This document shows positions 1-7,668 of a stretch of 64,000 nucleotides of DNA, piece after piece. A program made the position numbers and the translations under genes. The stretch's first letter is position 1. Each line of letters starts with the position of its first letter. The notes under the pieces were generated by a model. That model did not search any database. It was not told the DNA's origin and saw only the letters and a program-made list of their open reading frames with translations. This DNA comes from RYN-230 sp963704995 (lineage in GTDB: Bacteria > Actinomycetota > Actinomycetes > Streptosporangiales > Streptosporangiaceae), in assembly GCA_963704995.1 (NCBI GenBank), contig CAVPIM010000017.1:744001-808000 (forward strand). Direction: 5' to 3'.

Positions 1-1402
1 GGATGGTCACCACCAGCAGGGCCAGGGGGCGCAGGTCGCCGGTGGCGGCGCAGGCCACGGCGGCGGGCACCCCCACGGCCGCGAGCAGCACCAGGCACGG
101 CAGCACCGCGTGCCACCAGGCCAGCGACTCGAACCGCATGGGCAGCGGCACCGACCGGCGCGGGTCGTCCGCGTCCAGCCTGGCGCCCTCGCAGAGCCAG
201 GCCGCGGCGAGGTAGCCGAGGCTCACCCCGCAGCCGACCAGCACGAGTGACACCGGCCGGCCGTGGCCCGCCACGCCGATGAGCGCGGCGGCCAGCAGCG
301 CCAGCAGCACCGCGGACACCAGCCGGGCCGGCGACCGGAGCAGCGCGAGCAGATCCCGCCAGAGCATCACCAGCTCGCGGCGCCGCGGCGGCGGGAGGCG
401 GAACCGGGCGCGGCGGGCGCCGCCCGCCGCGGCGTACGCGGTGGCGACAGCCCGGGTGTTCATGCTGAGCGCGGCCGCGGACATCGCGCCGAGAGTGCGG
501 GCCCGGGCGCGGAGCGCGGCGGCGGGCACCCCGGCCACGGCCCGGTCCGCGCAGCCCAGCGCGGCCAGCGCCGCCGCGGCCAGCAGGCCCAGGGCCAGCG
601 GCCACCAGGGCGCCGGGTTCCCGGCCACGGCGTGCCCGCCCGTGGCGTGCCCGGCCATGGCGATCACCGGCTGGGCCGCCCACCCCCACGGGCCGGACCA
701 GAGCGCCGCCGCAGCCACGGCGGACGGCAGCCGCCCGAGCCCCGCCCAGGCCGCCAGCCCGGCCAGCAGGACCGCGGCCGCCAGCGTCACCGGCGTGGCC
801 GCGCGGACCCAGCGCCCCGTCCCCGGATACCGCTCGATGAGGCCGGCCAGGCCGGTGGCGAGCGCGAAGAGCAGCCCCATCGACACCATCGAGGTCCCGG
901 CCAGCCGGAGCACCTCGCCGTCGGACCGGCCGCCCAGGCCCAGGGCGACCAGGGCCGCGGCGGGCACGATCCCGGCCACCGCGCCGACCAGCAGCGCGCC
1001 CGCCGCGGACCCGCGGAACCGGGGCCGCAGCAGCCGGCGCCGCTCCACCGGCGTGCCGAGCAGCCAGTCCGCGGTGGCCTGCGGCACCGTGACGGGGCCG
1101 CGCCACAGCGCGTCGCGCAGCAATACCAGGAACACCAGCAGCGTGAGCGCGGTCAGCGCGGCCGGGCCGGCGTGCAGCAGCTGGGGGGCGGCCGCGGTCG
1201 GGGGCGGCGGGTGGCGCAGCGCGCGGTAGGCCGTGACGATCAGCGACCCGCCGTAGCTGACGACGATGACCGCCGCCAGGTAGGCCCAGTAGGCCGCGTT
1301 GGCCGCCTGCTTCCGGCCGTGGCCCCGGCGCAGCTCCCGCAGCAGCGCGAACGTCGCCCCGGTGCTGTCCGGGACGGCGATGGAGTCCCGGGTCACGGTC
1401 AC
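1..1402 (-). CDS. ABC-2-type transporter permease, 3' end outside the window
   Basis: The reverse strand is open from a GTG at 1402 to the window edge, giving 467 codons without a stop. The N-terminus (VTVTRDSIAVPDSTGATFAL, then a hydrophobic YLAAVIVVSYGG segment) and the many Ala/Leu/Val-rich stretches that follow fit a polytopic permease. It lies directly downstream of an ABC ATPase on the same strand, so the two probably form one exporter; the substrate is unknown. The start is uncertain: no good ribosome binding site precedes GTG 1402 or 1396, and ATGs nearer the ATPase run into stops at once. The long plus-strand ORFs across this region are antisense shadows, rich in Arg, Gly and Gln. 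Confidence 0.7.
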   Translation of the reverse strand, partial: MTVTRDSIAVPDSTGATFALLRELRRGHGRKQAANAAYWAYLAAVIVVSYGGSLIVTAYRALRHPPPPTAAAPQLLHAGPAALTALTLLVFLVLLRDALWRGPVTVPQATADWLLGTPVERRRLLRPRFRGSAAGALLVGAVAGIVPAAALVALGLGGRSDGEVLRLAGTSMVSMGLLFALATGLAGLIERYPGTGRWVRAATPVTLAAAVLLAGLAAWAGLGRLPSAVAAAALWSGPWGWAAQPVIAMAGHATGGHAVAGNPAPWWPLALGLLAAAALAALGCADRAVAGVPAAALRARARTLGAMSAAALSMNTRAVATAYAAAGGARRARFRLPPPRRRELVMLWRDLLALLRSPARLVSAVLLALLAAALIGVAGHGRPVSLVLVGCGVSLGYLAAAWLCEGARLDADDPRRSVPLPMRFESLAWWHAVLPCLVLLAAVGVPAAVACAATGDLRPLALLVVTI

Positions 1403-1413
1403 CGCAGCACCGT

Positions 1414-1457
1414 CATCACTGGGCCGGCCATCACTGGGCCGCCATCACTGGGCCGCC
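1414..1457. repeat. 14-15 bp tandem repeat at a gene junction
   Basis: Three near-identical units (CATCACTGGGCCGGC and variants) sit between the ATPase stop and the permease start. On the minus strand each unit contains TGATG, a stop overlapping a start, so slippage here would change how the two genes are coupled. Confidence 0.75.
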
Positions 1458-2233
1458 AGCGTCGCGTCCGGCGGGCCCTCGGCGGTGACCGCGCCGTCGC
1501 TGAGGATGATGACGTGGTCGGCCACGGCCGCGGCCAGCTCGGTGTGGTGCGTGGCCAGCAGCACCGCCGCGCCCGCCTCCTTCTCTTCGCGCAGCAGGCC
1601 GCCCAGCCAGCGCCGGGCGGCGGGGTCCAGGCGCTGCTCGGGCTCGTCGAGCACCATCAGCCGCAGCGGCCGGACCAGCACCGTGGCCAGCTGCAGGGCC
1701 TGCAGCTGGCCGCTGGACAGGGACCCGGGCAGCGCCCCGCCGTGGCCCTCCAGCCGGCACTCGGCCAGCGCCCGGTCCACCAGGCCCGCGGCCAGGCGGC
1801 CCTCGCCGTGCGCCACCGAGACCAGCTGGAGGTGCTCCCGGACGGTCAGGTCCGGGTAGGCGCTGACCAGGTCGCCGACCACCGCGATCTCGGTCCGGAC
1901 CACCGGGTCGTCCTCGGACATCGCCCGGCCGCCGTAGCTGACCCGGCCGGTGCTCGGCGTGTCCCGCCCGGCCGCGATGCGGAGCAGGGTTGACTTGCCG
2001 GATCCGTTCGCGCCCAGCACCGCCACGCACTGCCCGGCGGACAGGGTGAGATCGATGGGCTGCAGCGCGACCCGGTCCCCGTACCGGCGGCTCACCCCGG
2101 ACACCACGAGCAGCGGTGCCCGGGCCGGGCGCGGCGCCGGCCCGCTCTCCGGCTCGGGCGCTGCCCCGGGCACGAGCGCGTCCTGCGGCTCGGGCGGGCC
2201 CGGTGGCGGCACGGGCGGATTCTCGGTCGGCAC
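1445..2233 (-). CDS. ABC transporter ATP-binding protein
   Basis: A 262-residue cytoplasmic ATPase that powers the adjacent permease. A Pro/Glu-rich leader of about 40 residues precedes the nucleotide-binding domain. Walker A (GANGSGKST) is at about residues 74-82, the signature is LSSGQ (Ser replaces the second family-typical residue) at about 173, Walker B is LMVLDEPE near 190, and the switch histidine is in ATHH near 228. The order and spacing are normal for a complete ABC domain. The substrate cannot be deduced. The stop codon lies inside the tandem repeat shared with the permease junction. Confidence 0.9.
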   Translation of the reverse strand: MPTENPPVPPPGPPEPQDALVPGAAPEPESGPAPRPARAPLLVVSGVSRRYGDRVALQPIDLTLSAGQCVAVLGANGSGKSTLLRIAAGRDTPSTGRVSYGGRAMSEDDPVVRTEIAVVGDLVSAYPDLTVREHLQLVSVAHGEGRLAAGLVDRALAECRLEGHGGALPGSLSSGQLQALQLATVLVRPLRLMVLDEPEQRLDPAARRWLGGLLREEKEAGAAVLLATHHTELAAAVADHVIILSDGAVTAEGPPDATLAAQ

Positions 2234-2313
2234 GGTCAGAGTCCACCACAGCGGCGGGGCGGCAGGCTGGCCGGCCGGGGTTAGATATCAGGCTAAGCGG
2301 GCAGAGGGCGGCC

Positions 2314-3099
2314 ATGGCTGTACTGAGAGCTCTCGCCCGTCCCATGCTGGCCTCGATCTTCATCGTCCAGGGCTACGACACCCTGCGCCGGCCGGAGAAG
2401 GTCGCCGCGCGTGCGGAGAAGGTCGTGGGCCCGCTGAAGGAGCGCGTTGACGCCCTGCCGGACAGCACCGAGCAGCTGGTCCGGATCAACGGCGGGGTCC
2501 AGCTGGTCGCGGGGTCGCTGCTGGCCATCGGCAAGTTCCCGCGGCTGTCCGCCCTGGCCCTGGCGGCCACCCTGGTGCCCACCACGCTGGCCGGGCACCC
2601 GTACTGGGAGGCCAAGGACGACCAGGAGCGGGCCCAGCAGCGCATCCACTTCCTCAAGAACGTCACCATGCTCGGCGGGCTGCTGATCGCCGCGGCCGAC
2701 ACGGAGGGGAACCCCTCCCTGGCCTGGCGGAGCCGTCACGCGGTCCAGGCGGCGCGGCGCGACGTGTCGCTGGCCACCCGCACGGCGAAGGCGTCCGGGA
2801 AGGCCGGCGCCAGGGTCGGGGCCACGGTCGGCAAGGCCCAGGGCACGGCCGACCTCGCGCTGGCCAAGGCGGATCTGGCCAAGGCCAGGGCGGGCACCGC
2901 GCGGGCCCGGGCCTGCCGGGTCCGCGCCGAGAAGGCGGCCCAGGCCCGCTCGAAGGCCGGGAAGGCCGCGCACAAGGCCAGCGTCAAAGCGGGGAAGGCG
3001 GCGGGCCGGGCCGGGGTGAAGGCCGGGAAGACCACGGCCCGCGCCGGATACCGGGCGGGCCAGGTCAGCGCCAGGGCCGGGCAGCTCAGCTCCCGCTGA
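2314..3099 (+). CDS. DoxX-like membrane protein with basic Ala/Lys-rich C-terminal tail
   Basis: 261 residues. Residues 1-140 resemble the DoxX family: an N-terminal FIVQGYDTL segment, hydrophobic stretches such as SLLAIGKFPRLSALALAA, and GHPYW before another helix. From about residue 150 to the end the protein becomes a low-complexity basic tail built of AGKA/KASVKAGKAAGRAG-type repeats, like histone H1 or the HupB tail. DoxX proteins are usually 130-170 residues, so the tail of about 110 residues is an extension. The ATG at 2314 starts the DoxX-like sequence; upstream in-frame starts only add leader. A G/C hairpin follows the stop. The tail's role (nucleic acid, polyphosphate or wall binding) is inference. 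Confidence 0.75.
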   Translation: MAVLRALARPMLASIFIVQGYDTLRRPEKVAARAEKVVGPLKERVDALPDSTEQLVRINGGVQLVAGSLLAIGKFPRLSALALAATLVPTTLAGHPYWEAKDDQERAQQRIHFLKNVTMLGGLLIAAADTEGNPSLAWRSRHAVQAARRDVSLATRTAKASGKAGARVGATVGKAQGTADLALAKADLAKARAGTARARACRVRAEKAAQARSKAGKAAHKASVKAGKAAGRAGVKAGKTTARAGYRAGQVSARAGQLSSR

Positions 3100-3100
3100 C

Positions 3101-3122
3101 GTCCCCGGATCGCGCCGGGGAC
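3101..3122 (+). terminator. Hairpin after the DoxX-like gene
   Basis: A perfect 8-bp stem (GTCCCCGG/CCGGGGAC) with a 6-nt loop starts immediately after the stop codon. There is no U-tract, which is common for actinobacterial terminators. Confidence 0.6.
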
Positions 3123-3170
3123 ACGCGGAGGGCGCTACCGCTGCCTGCCCGGCTGGGGGATGCTGGGCTC

Positions 3171-3525
3171 ATGTTCCTGAGCGACCCACCGGCGTCGGAT
3201 CTCGCGAAGACCCTGTACGACGAGGACCGCGAGAGCGACGGCTACGTCATGAACACCACGCGGCTGCTGGCGGACTGGGCCCGCCGGGTCGCGATCGACC
3301 CCGGCGGATCCAGCCCGGCTGATATCAGCCGCCTGCACGACGCGGGCCTGACCGACCAGCAGATCTTCGAGGCCACGGTGCTGATCGCCTGGCGGATGGC
3401 CTTCACCGCGGTCTAACGCGGCGCTCGGGGCGCAGCCGGACGCCCAGCTGGCCGGGGCCGCGCCCGCGGAGGTCCGCGCCGCGGTCAGCTACGGGCGGCC
3501 CCCCGCGGGCACCCTGTCGGCGTAG
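3171..3525 (+). pseudogene. Carboxymuconolactone decarboxylase/AhpD-like gene with internal deletion and frameshift
   Basis: The reading frame from ATG 3171 starts like this family (MFLSDPPASDLAKTLYDED, then GYVMNTTRL) and jumps directly to its C-terminal half (LLADWARRVAIDP, then QIFEATVLIAWRMAF). The roughly 80 residues that normally lie between, including the CxxC/His redox site, are missing in frame. The frame stops with TAA at 3414. Skipping one base (T3414) restores the family C-terminus NAALGAQPDAQLAG to PAEVRAAVSYGRPPAG, ending at TAG 3523-3525. There are thus two independent lesions, and an active peroxidase is not possible. An 81-residue product could still be made. Confidence 0.75.
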
Positions 3526-3553
3526 CGGTCCGCCGTGCCGCTGGTGTGCCGTC

Positions 3554-4678
3554 ATGACCTGGTCTAATCCCGAGACGCTGGGCGGCGGGGCCGATGAGGT
3601 CGGTTTCGGCCCGCCCCGGCCGCCGGGCCGCCGCGGGCCGCGCTGGCCGCTGATCCTGGCCGGGGCGGTGGTCATCGTGGCCGCGGCGGCGCTGGTCCTC
3701 GGCCAGCACCCGGCGCGATCGGTCCCGGCCCGGACGGCGGTCGCGGTCACCGAGGCCGGCCACCGCCTGCTCGGCGTGCGGACCGGCTGGGAACTCCTCG
3801 GCTACGGCCCCCGCCGCGCGGTGCGGGTCCAGCTCGCCCGCGGCCGGGTCACCCAGACCGTGCTGCCGGCGCTGGACAGCAACGGCCCGGTCTCGTTCGT
3901 GGCGGGCCCCGGCCAGATGATCATCCGGCCGTGGGATTACGTCCCCGGCTACCTGGTGCCGGACGGTAAGCCGGCCCGCGTGCTGACCGGCGCGCTCGGC
4001 CGCGGCGGGGCGGTGCTCCCGGGGCCCCGGCCGGGCGAGGTGTGGGTGCAGGCCATCTCCCGGTTCAGGTCCCTGGCGCTGGCCCGGGTGGACGGCAGCC
4101 GGACCGGCATGACCATGCGCCTCCCCCCGGGGGGCTGGTGGCCCGCCAGCCCGAACGGGCGGGGCTACGCGCTGCTGTCCGGCGTGGGCGAGATCTACGA
4201 CGTCTGGCCGGGCGGCTGGCGGCAGATCGGCGGGATGCTCGCGGCGGTCGGCCCGACCCGCTGGCTGACCGTGAACTGCGACCGGCCGCACCGCTGCGCG
4301 GATATGGTCATCAACCCGGCGACCGGAGGGCAGCGGCAGCTGGGCGGCCCGCCGGTCGCGTCGGTGTCGGCCGCGTCCCCCGGGGCCATCGCGCCGGACG
4401 GCAGCACGGCCGCGGTGTTCCGGGTCACGGCCGGCGGCCAGGTCACGCTGCACCTGCTCAACCTGGCCACCGGGGCGGACCAGCGGATCGCGGTCCCGCT
4501 CGATCAGCACTCCACCGGGCCGGCCACCCTGGCCTGGTCCCCGGACAGCCGCTGGCTGTTCGTGATCACCGCACGCGGCGGGCTGGCCGCGGTGGACGCG
4601 GGCACCCTGGGCGTCGAGGGCCTCGGCGTCCGGCTCCCCTGGCTCACCCAGATCACCATCCGGGCCGCACCCCGCTGA
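3554..4678 (+). CDS. Membrane-anchored beta-propeller-like protein of unknown function
   Basis: 374 residues. A short cytoplasmic Pro/Arg-rich segment precedes one transmembrane helix (LILAGAVVIVAAAALVL, about residues 33-50), and the rest is predicted outside the membrane. The extracytoplasmic part has recurring beta-strand/turn blocks, including LAWSPDSRWLFVITARGGLAAVD near the C-terminus, a TolB/WD40-like phrase, so a six- or seven-blade propeller is likely. No catalytic residues were recognised. It stands alone, upstream of another exported protein. Function is unknown. Confidence 0.7.
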   Translation: MTWSNPETLGGGADEVGFGPPRPPGRRGPRWPLILAGAVVIVAAAALVLGQHPARSVPARTAVAVTEAGHRLLGVRTGWELLGYGPRRAVRVQLARGRVTQTVLPALDSNGPVSFVAGPGQMIIRPWDYVPGYLVPDGKPARVLTGALGRGGAVLPGPRPGEVWVQAISRFRSLALARVDGSRTGMTMRLPPGGWWPASPNGRGYALLSGVGEIYDVWPGGWRQIGGMLAAVGPTRWLTVNCDRPHRCADMVINPATGGQRQLGGPPVASVSAASPGAIAPDGSTAAVFRVTAGGQVTLHLLNLATGADQRIAVPLDQHSTGPATLAWSPDSRWLFVITARGGLAAVDAGTLGVEGLGVRLPWLTQITIRAAPR

Positions 4679-4753
4679 AATACCGGCGGGCCTGACCTGC
4701 GCAGCGTAACGTTCCGTGACCAAGGCAATTCACCAGCCTAAGGGGGACGGGAC

Positions 4754-5329
4754 ATGCAGCTCAGGAAGAAACTGGCCACCACGGCGGCGGCCGGCGCAGT
4801 GGCCGTCACGCTGGCCGCGGGGGGATCCGCGGTGGCCAGCACGCGCGCCAGCACCAGCAGATCCGTCACGGGCCCGGAGGTCATCGCCGGGACCGTGCAC
4901 GGCAAGGCGGCCCTGGCCAATTCGACCACCATCCCGCTGCGGTGGCTGGGGGTGGTGGGCACCCGCTCGGTCATCCGCCTGGGCGGCGGCAGCGGCCCGC
5001 ACAAGGGCGGCGTCAAGACGTTCAAGACCCCCGCCGGGAACCTCACGGTCATGGTCACCAGCAAGCCGACCAGCCGCCAGGCCGTGAACACCAGGACCTG
5101 CCGGTTCTCTTTCCGGCAGGACATCCCGGTCAGGGTCGTGGGCCACCGGAGCACGGGCGCGTTCGCGGGCGCCTCCGGGCCGGGTGCGGTCCAGGTCTCC
5201 TTCGGCGCGACCGCGCCGAGGTTCAAGTCCGGGCCGAAGAAGGGGCGGTGCAACCCCAACGCGAAGCCGTTCGCGAAGGGGGCGGTCGCGAGCTTCCTGG
5301 CCAGCGTGGTGCTCACGGTCAGGAAGTAG
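4754..5329 (+). CDS. Secreted protein of unknown function
   Basis: 191 residues with a clear Sec-type signal peptide: basic N-terminus (MQLRKK), hydrophobic core (TTAAAGAVAVTLAAGG) and a cleavage region near AVAS-TRAS (about residue 30). The mature part is small, basic and Gly/Thr-rich, with two cysteines (TCRFSF and GRCNPN) that could form one disulfide. No known domain was recognised. A strong intrinsic terminator follows, so it is probably monocistronic. Confidence 0.7.
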   Translation: MQLRKKLATTAAAGAVAVTLAAGGSAVASTRASTSRSVTGPEVIAGTVHGKAALANSTTIPLRWLGVVGTRSVIRLGGGSGPHKGGVKTFKTPAGNLTVMVTSKPTSRQAVNTRTCRFSFRQDIPVRVVGHRSTGAFAGASGPGAVQVSFGATAPRFKSGPKKGRCNPNAKPFAKGAVASFLASVVLTVRK

Positions 5330-5357
5330 TCACCGCTGACCGGTGACCAGCAGCAGC

Positions 5358-5400
5358 CCAGGCCCCGTGGACGCAGACATCCACGGGGCCTGGTTCTTTT
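5358..5400 (+). terminator. Strong intrinsic terminator
   Basis: A perfect 14-bp stem (CCAGGCCCCGTGGA/TCCACGGGGCCTGG) with an 8-nt loop is followed by TTCTTTT. It terminates the secreted-protein gene on the plus strand. Confidence 0.9.
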
Positions 5401-5435
5401 CCGGGCTGAAGTGCGCCAGCCAGAGGATCAGCAGG

Positions 5436-6002
5436 TCATTGGCCGGCGGTCACGGCCTTGAGCTCACCGAGCGACTCCTGGATGAGCTGCGCCAGGGTCC
5501 GGTGGTTGGTTTCGCTGACCCAGCGCGCGAACGCGATCTTGAAGATCGCGACCCCGGCCTCCGCCGTCAGGCTCGCGGCCGGCTCAGCGACGCCGCGCTC
5601 GCGCAACGTGACGGCCAGCGCCGCGGACAGCGTGGCCAGCTTGACCAGCTCGCGTTCTTGCAGGTCCAGGTTGGCCGCGATGGCGGCCTGGCGCATTCCG
5701 GAGTAGGCGCGGCGCTCCTCGAGCGGGACGGAAGCGGCCTCGAAGGCCGCGGCGACCGCGTCGATCGGCGCCACGGAATCAGGCGTGCTGGCCAGCGTGC
5801 TCACGAGGAGGTCCTGCAGCGGGCCCGCTCCCCCGAACAGAACCTCACGCTTGTCCGCGAAGTGCCGGAAGAACGTCCGCTCCGTCAGTCCGGCCCGCGC
5901 GGCGATCTCCGCCACCGTGGTCTGCTCGAACCCGCGCTCGCTGTAGAGCTCGAGGGCGGCCCGCTCCAGCCGGCCGCGCGCATCTGGCTCCCACCGGCTC
6001 AT
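5436..6002 (-). CDS. TetR-family transcriptional regulator
   Basis: 188 residues from ATG 6002 (MSRWEPDARGRLERAALELY). The N-terminal helix-turn-helix is textbook TetR: TTVAEIAARAGLTERTFFRHFADKREVLF at about residues 26-55. The C-terminal half is the helical ligand-binding domain. It is divergent from an NAD-dependent epimerase-like gene, with three copies of a 19-bp sequence between them, so it probably represses both. The longer frame that extends to 7058 is only the antisense of the SDR gene. The effector is unknown. Confidence 0.88.
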   Translation of the reverse strand: MSRWEPDARGRLERAALELYSERGFEQTTVAEIAARAGLTERTFFRHFADKREVLFGGAGPLQDLLVSTLASTPDSVAPIDAVAAAFEAASVPLEERRAYSGMRQAAIAANLDLQERELVKLATLSAALAVTLRERGVAEPAASLTAEAGVAIFKIAFARWVSETNHRTLAQLIQESLGELKAVTAGQ

Positions 6003-6017
6003 ACCCCTGATCCTATC

Positions 6018-6089
6018 TGACGGCAGCGGCTGACATCGGTGACGGCAGCGACTGACATCGCGTGGTACTGTGATGACAGCAACTGACAT
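6018..6089. promoter_or_regulatory. Three direct copies of a TetR-type operator
   Basis: TGACGGCAGCGGCTGACAT (6018-6036), TGACGGCAGCGACTGACAT (6040-6058) and TGATGACAGCAACTGACAT (6071-6089). Each holds an imperfect inverted repeat (TGACAG/CTGACA type). They fill the region between the divergent TetR and SDR genes. Confidence 0.75.
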
Positions 6090-6143
6090 GGATTTGCCGT
6101 CGCACACATCATGCGCTGGCCATCGGCTATCGGAGGGTTTCTC

Positions 6144-7070
6144 ATGCGTGTATTCGTTACCGGCGCGTCGGGCTGGATCGGCTCCGCCGTCGTCCCCGAG
6201 CTCATCGGCGCGGGCCATCAGGTCACCGGCCTCGCCCGCTCGGACGCCTCGGCCGCCGCGCTCACCGAGGCCGGCGCCGGCGTGCATCGCGGCAGCCTCG
6301 ACGACCTGGACAGCCTGCGGAGCGCGGCTGAGGCGTCGGATGGCGTGATCCACCTGGCCTTCAAGCACGATGTCGCGTTCTCGGGGGGCTTCCAGGACGC
6401 GGCCCAGGCGGACCGCCGTGCCATCGAGACCTTCGGCGAGGCGCTGGCCGGTTCTGGCCGGCCGTTCCTCATCGCCTCCGGGACGCTCGGGCTCAAGCCG
6501 GGGCAGGTGGCGACCGAGCAGGACGACGGGCACGCCCCCGGCTTGCCCGCGGCGGATCTGGCCAGCGGCCCCGCGATGCGGCTGGCCAACGCGGAGATGA
6601 CCCTCGCCCTCGCGTCCCGCGGCGTCCGCTCGTCCGTGGTGCGGCTGCCTCCGACGGTGCACGGCGACGGGGATAACGGCTTCATGGCGGCCCTGGTCGG
6701 CATGACCCGCGGCCGGGGCGTCTCCGGCTACCTCGGCGACGGATCGAACCGCTGGCCTGCCGTGCACCGCCTCGATGCGGCGAACCTGTTCCGCCTGGCC
6801 CTGGAGCAGGCCCCGGCGGGGTCGGTGCTGCACGCGGTGGCCGATGAGGGCGTGCCGATCCGCGAGATCGCCGAGGTGATCGGACGCCACCTGGACGTGC
6901 CGGTGGCCTCCATCCCCGCCGAGGAGGCAGCCGCGCAGTTCGGTTTCCTGGCCGGTTTCCTGGGCCTGGACTCCCCGGCCTCGAGCACGCTGACCCGCGA
7001 GCTGCTGGGGTGGCACCCGACGCATCCCGGCCTCATCGAGGACCTCGACAAGGGCCACTACTTCGGCTGA
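6144..7070 (+). CDS. NAD(P)-dependent epimerase/dehydratase-like SDR
   Basis: 308 residues from ATG 6144. It begins with the Rossmann nucleotide-binding motif GASGWIG (residues 7-13), as in extended or atypical SDRs. The DVAFSGGFQDAAQADRRAIETFGEAL segment and a C-terminal VPIREIAEVIGRHLDVPV segment are typical of the SDR_a5-like proteins paired with TetR genes in actinomycetes. The classical active-site YxxxK is not obvious, so the chemistry is unclear. Regulation is probably by the divergent TetR through the operator triplet. Function: probable oxidoreductase of a small molecule sensed by that TetR. Confidence 0.85.
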   Translation: MRVFVTGASGWIGSAVVPELIGAGHQVTGLARSDASAAALTEAGAGVHRGSLDDLDSLRSAAEASDGVIHLAFKHDVAFSGGFQDAAQADRRAIETFGEALAGSGRPFLIASGTLGLKPGQVATEQDDGHAPGLPAADLASGPAMRLANAEMTLALASRGVRSSVVRLPPTVHGDGDNGFMAALVGMTRGRGVSGYLGDGSNRWPAVHRLDAANLFRLALEQAPAGSVLHAVADEGVPIREIAEVIGRHLDVPVASIPAEEAAAQFGFLAGFLGLDSPASSTLTRELLGWHPTHPGLIEDLDKGHYFG

Positions 7071-7124
7071 CCGCTGGCCTCATCGGCCGCGACTAGGGGC
7101 GTGCCGCTGGCCGGAGATTACCGG

Positions 7125-7171
7125 GCCCCGGCTCCGGCGCAGATTGCGATGATCTGCACCAGGGCCGGGGC
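7125..7171. terminator. Bidirectional terminator between convergent genes
   Basis: A 20-bp imperfect stem (GCCCCGGCTCCGGCGCAGAT pairing with 7152-7171, 17 of 20 matches) with a 7-nt loop lies between the SDR stop and the stop of the convergent cupin gene. Confidence 0.75.
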
Positions 7172-7185
7172 TCAGCCATTCGGGA

Positions 7186-7511
7186 TCAGCCACCCGTGTA
7201 CGCCGGGCCGAACACGACCAGCAGGGCCAGGTCCTCGGTGACGTCGACGAAGCGGTGCTCCTCGCCAGCAGGCACGAAGATCACCGAGCCGGGGCCCACC
7301 CCGGCCGCGCCGTCCGGCGTCGAGATCCGGGCCCGGCCGGCGGTCACCACGTAGATCTCGTCCTCGGCGTGCGGGCCCTGGTCGTCTACCCCGCCCGCCG
7401 GTATGCAGTAGGTCCCCACGGACAGGGCCGGACCCTGAAGTGCTCGGCCCAGTCGTTGGCCGCGCCCGCCGCCGGCGCCGCCCACCGGCCCGCACCCTCG
7501 ATGATCTGCAT
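7186..7511 (-). pseudogene. Cupin-domain protein interrupted by a frameshift
   Basis: ATG 7511 opens a sensible N-terminus (MQIIEGAGRWAAP to NDWAEHFRV). The rest of the cupin is in another frame: PALSVGTYCIPAGG, then GPHAEDEIYVVTAGRARI and SVIFVPAGEEHRFVDVTEDL, ending at TGA 7186. Adding one C after GTC at about 7430 joins the two halves into a normal single-domain cupin of about 108 residues with its metal-binding His/Glu set (PHxEDE and EEH). Either the gene is broken or a base is missing from the sequence. Cupins of this size are small metal-binding sensors or isomerases. Confidence 0.7.
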
Positions 7512-7593
7512 GGCCGAAGCCTAGGCCCCAGGGCGGCGGTAGTCATGGTCGCTGACGGGCGGCCTGACCCGGCCGCCGACCGTGCTCGTGAAC

Positions 7594-7668
7594 TGGTGGG
7601 CGATACTGGGATCGAACCAGTGACCTCCTCGGTGTGAACGAGGCGCTCTCCCGCTGAGCCAATCGCCC
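7594..7668 (-). tRNA. tRNA-Val (CAC)
   Basis: The reverse complement folds as a full cloverleaf: acceptor GGGCGAT/ATCGCCC, anticodon stem-loop CTCGTTCACACCGAG with anticodon CAC, T-arm GGTTCGATCC, and an encoded CCA end. Confidence 0.95.

Noticed and set aside
263..1993. Very long plus-strand ORF (576 codons) over the ABC genes
   Set aside because: Composition is Arg/Gly/Gln/Pro low complexity; it is antisense to a convincing ABC permease and ATPase.
5436..7058. Minus-strand frame of 540 codons extending the TetR gene
   Set aside because: The part beyond 6002 is the antisense of the SDR gene; the TetR domain starts at ATG 6002.
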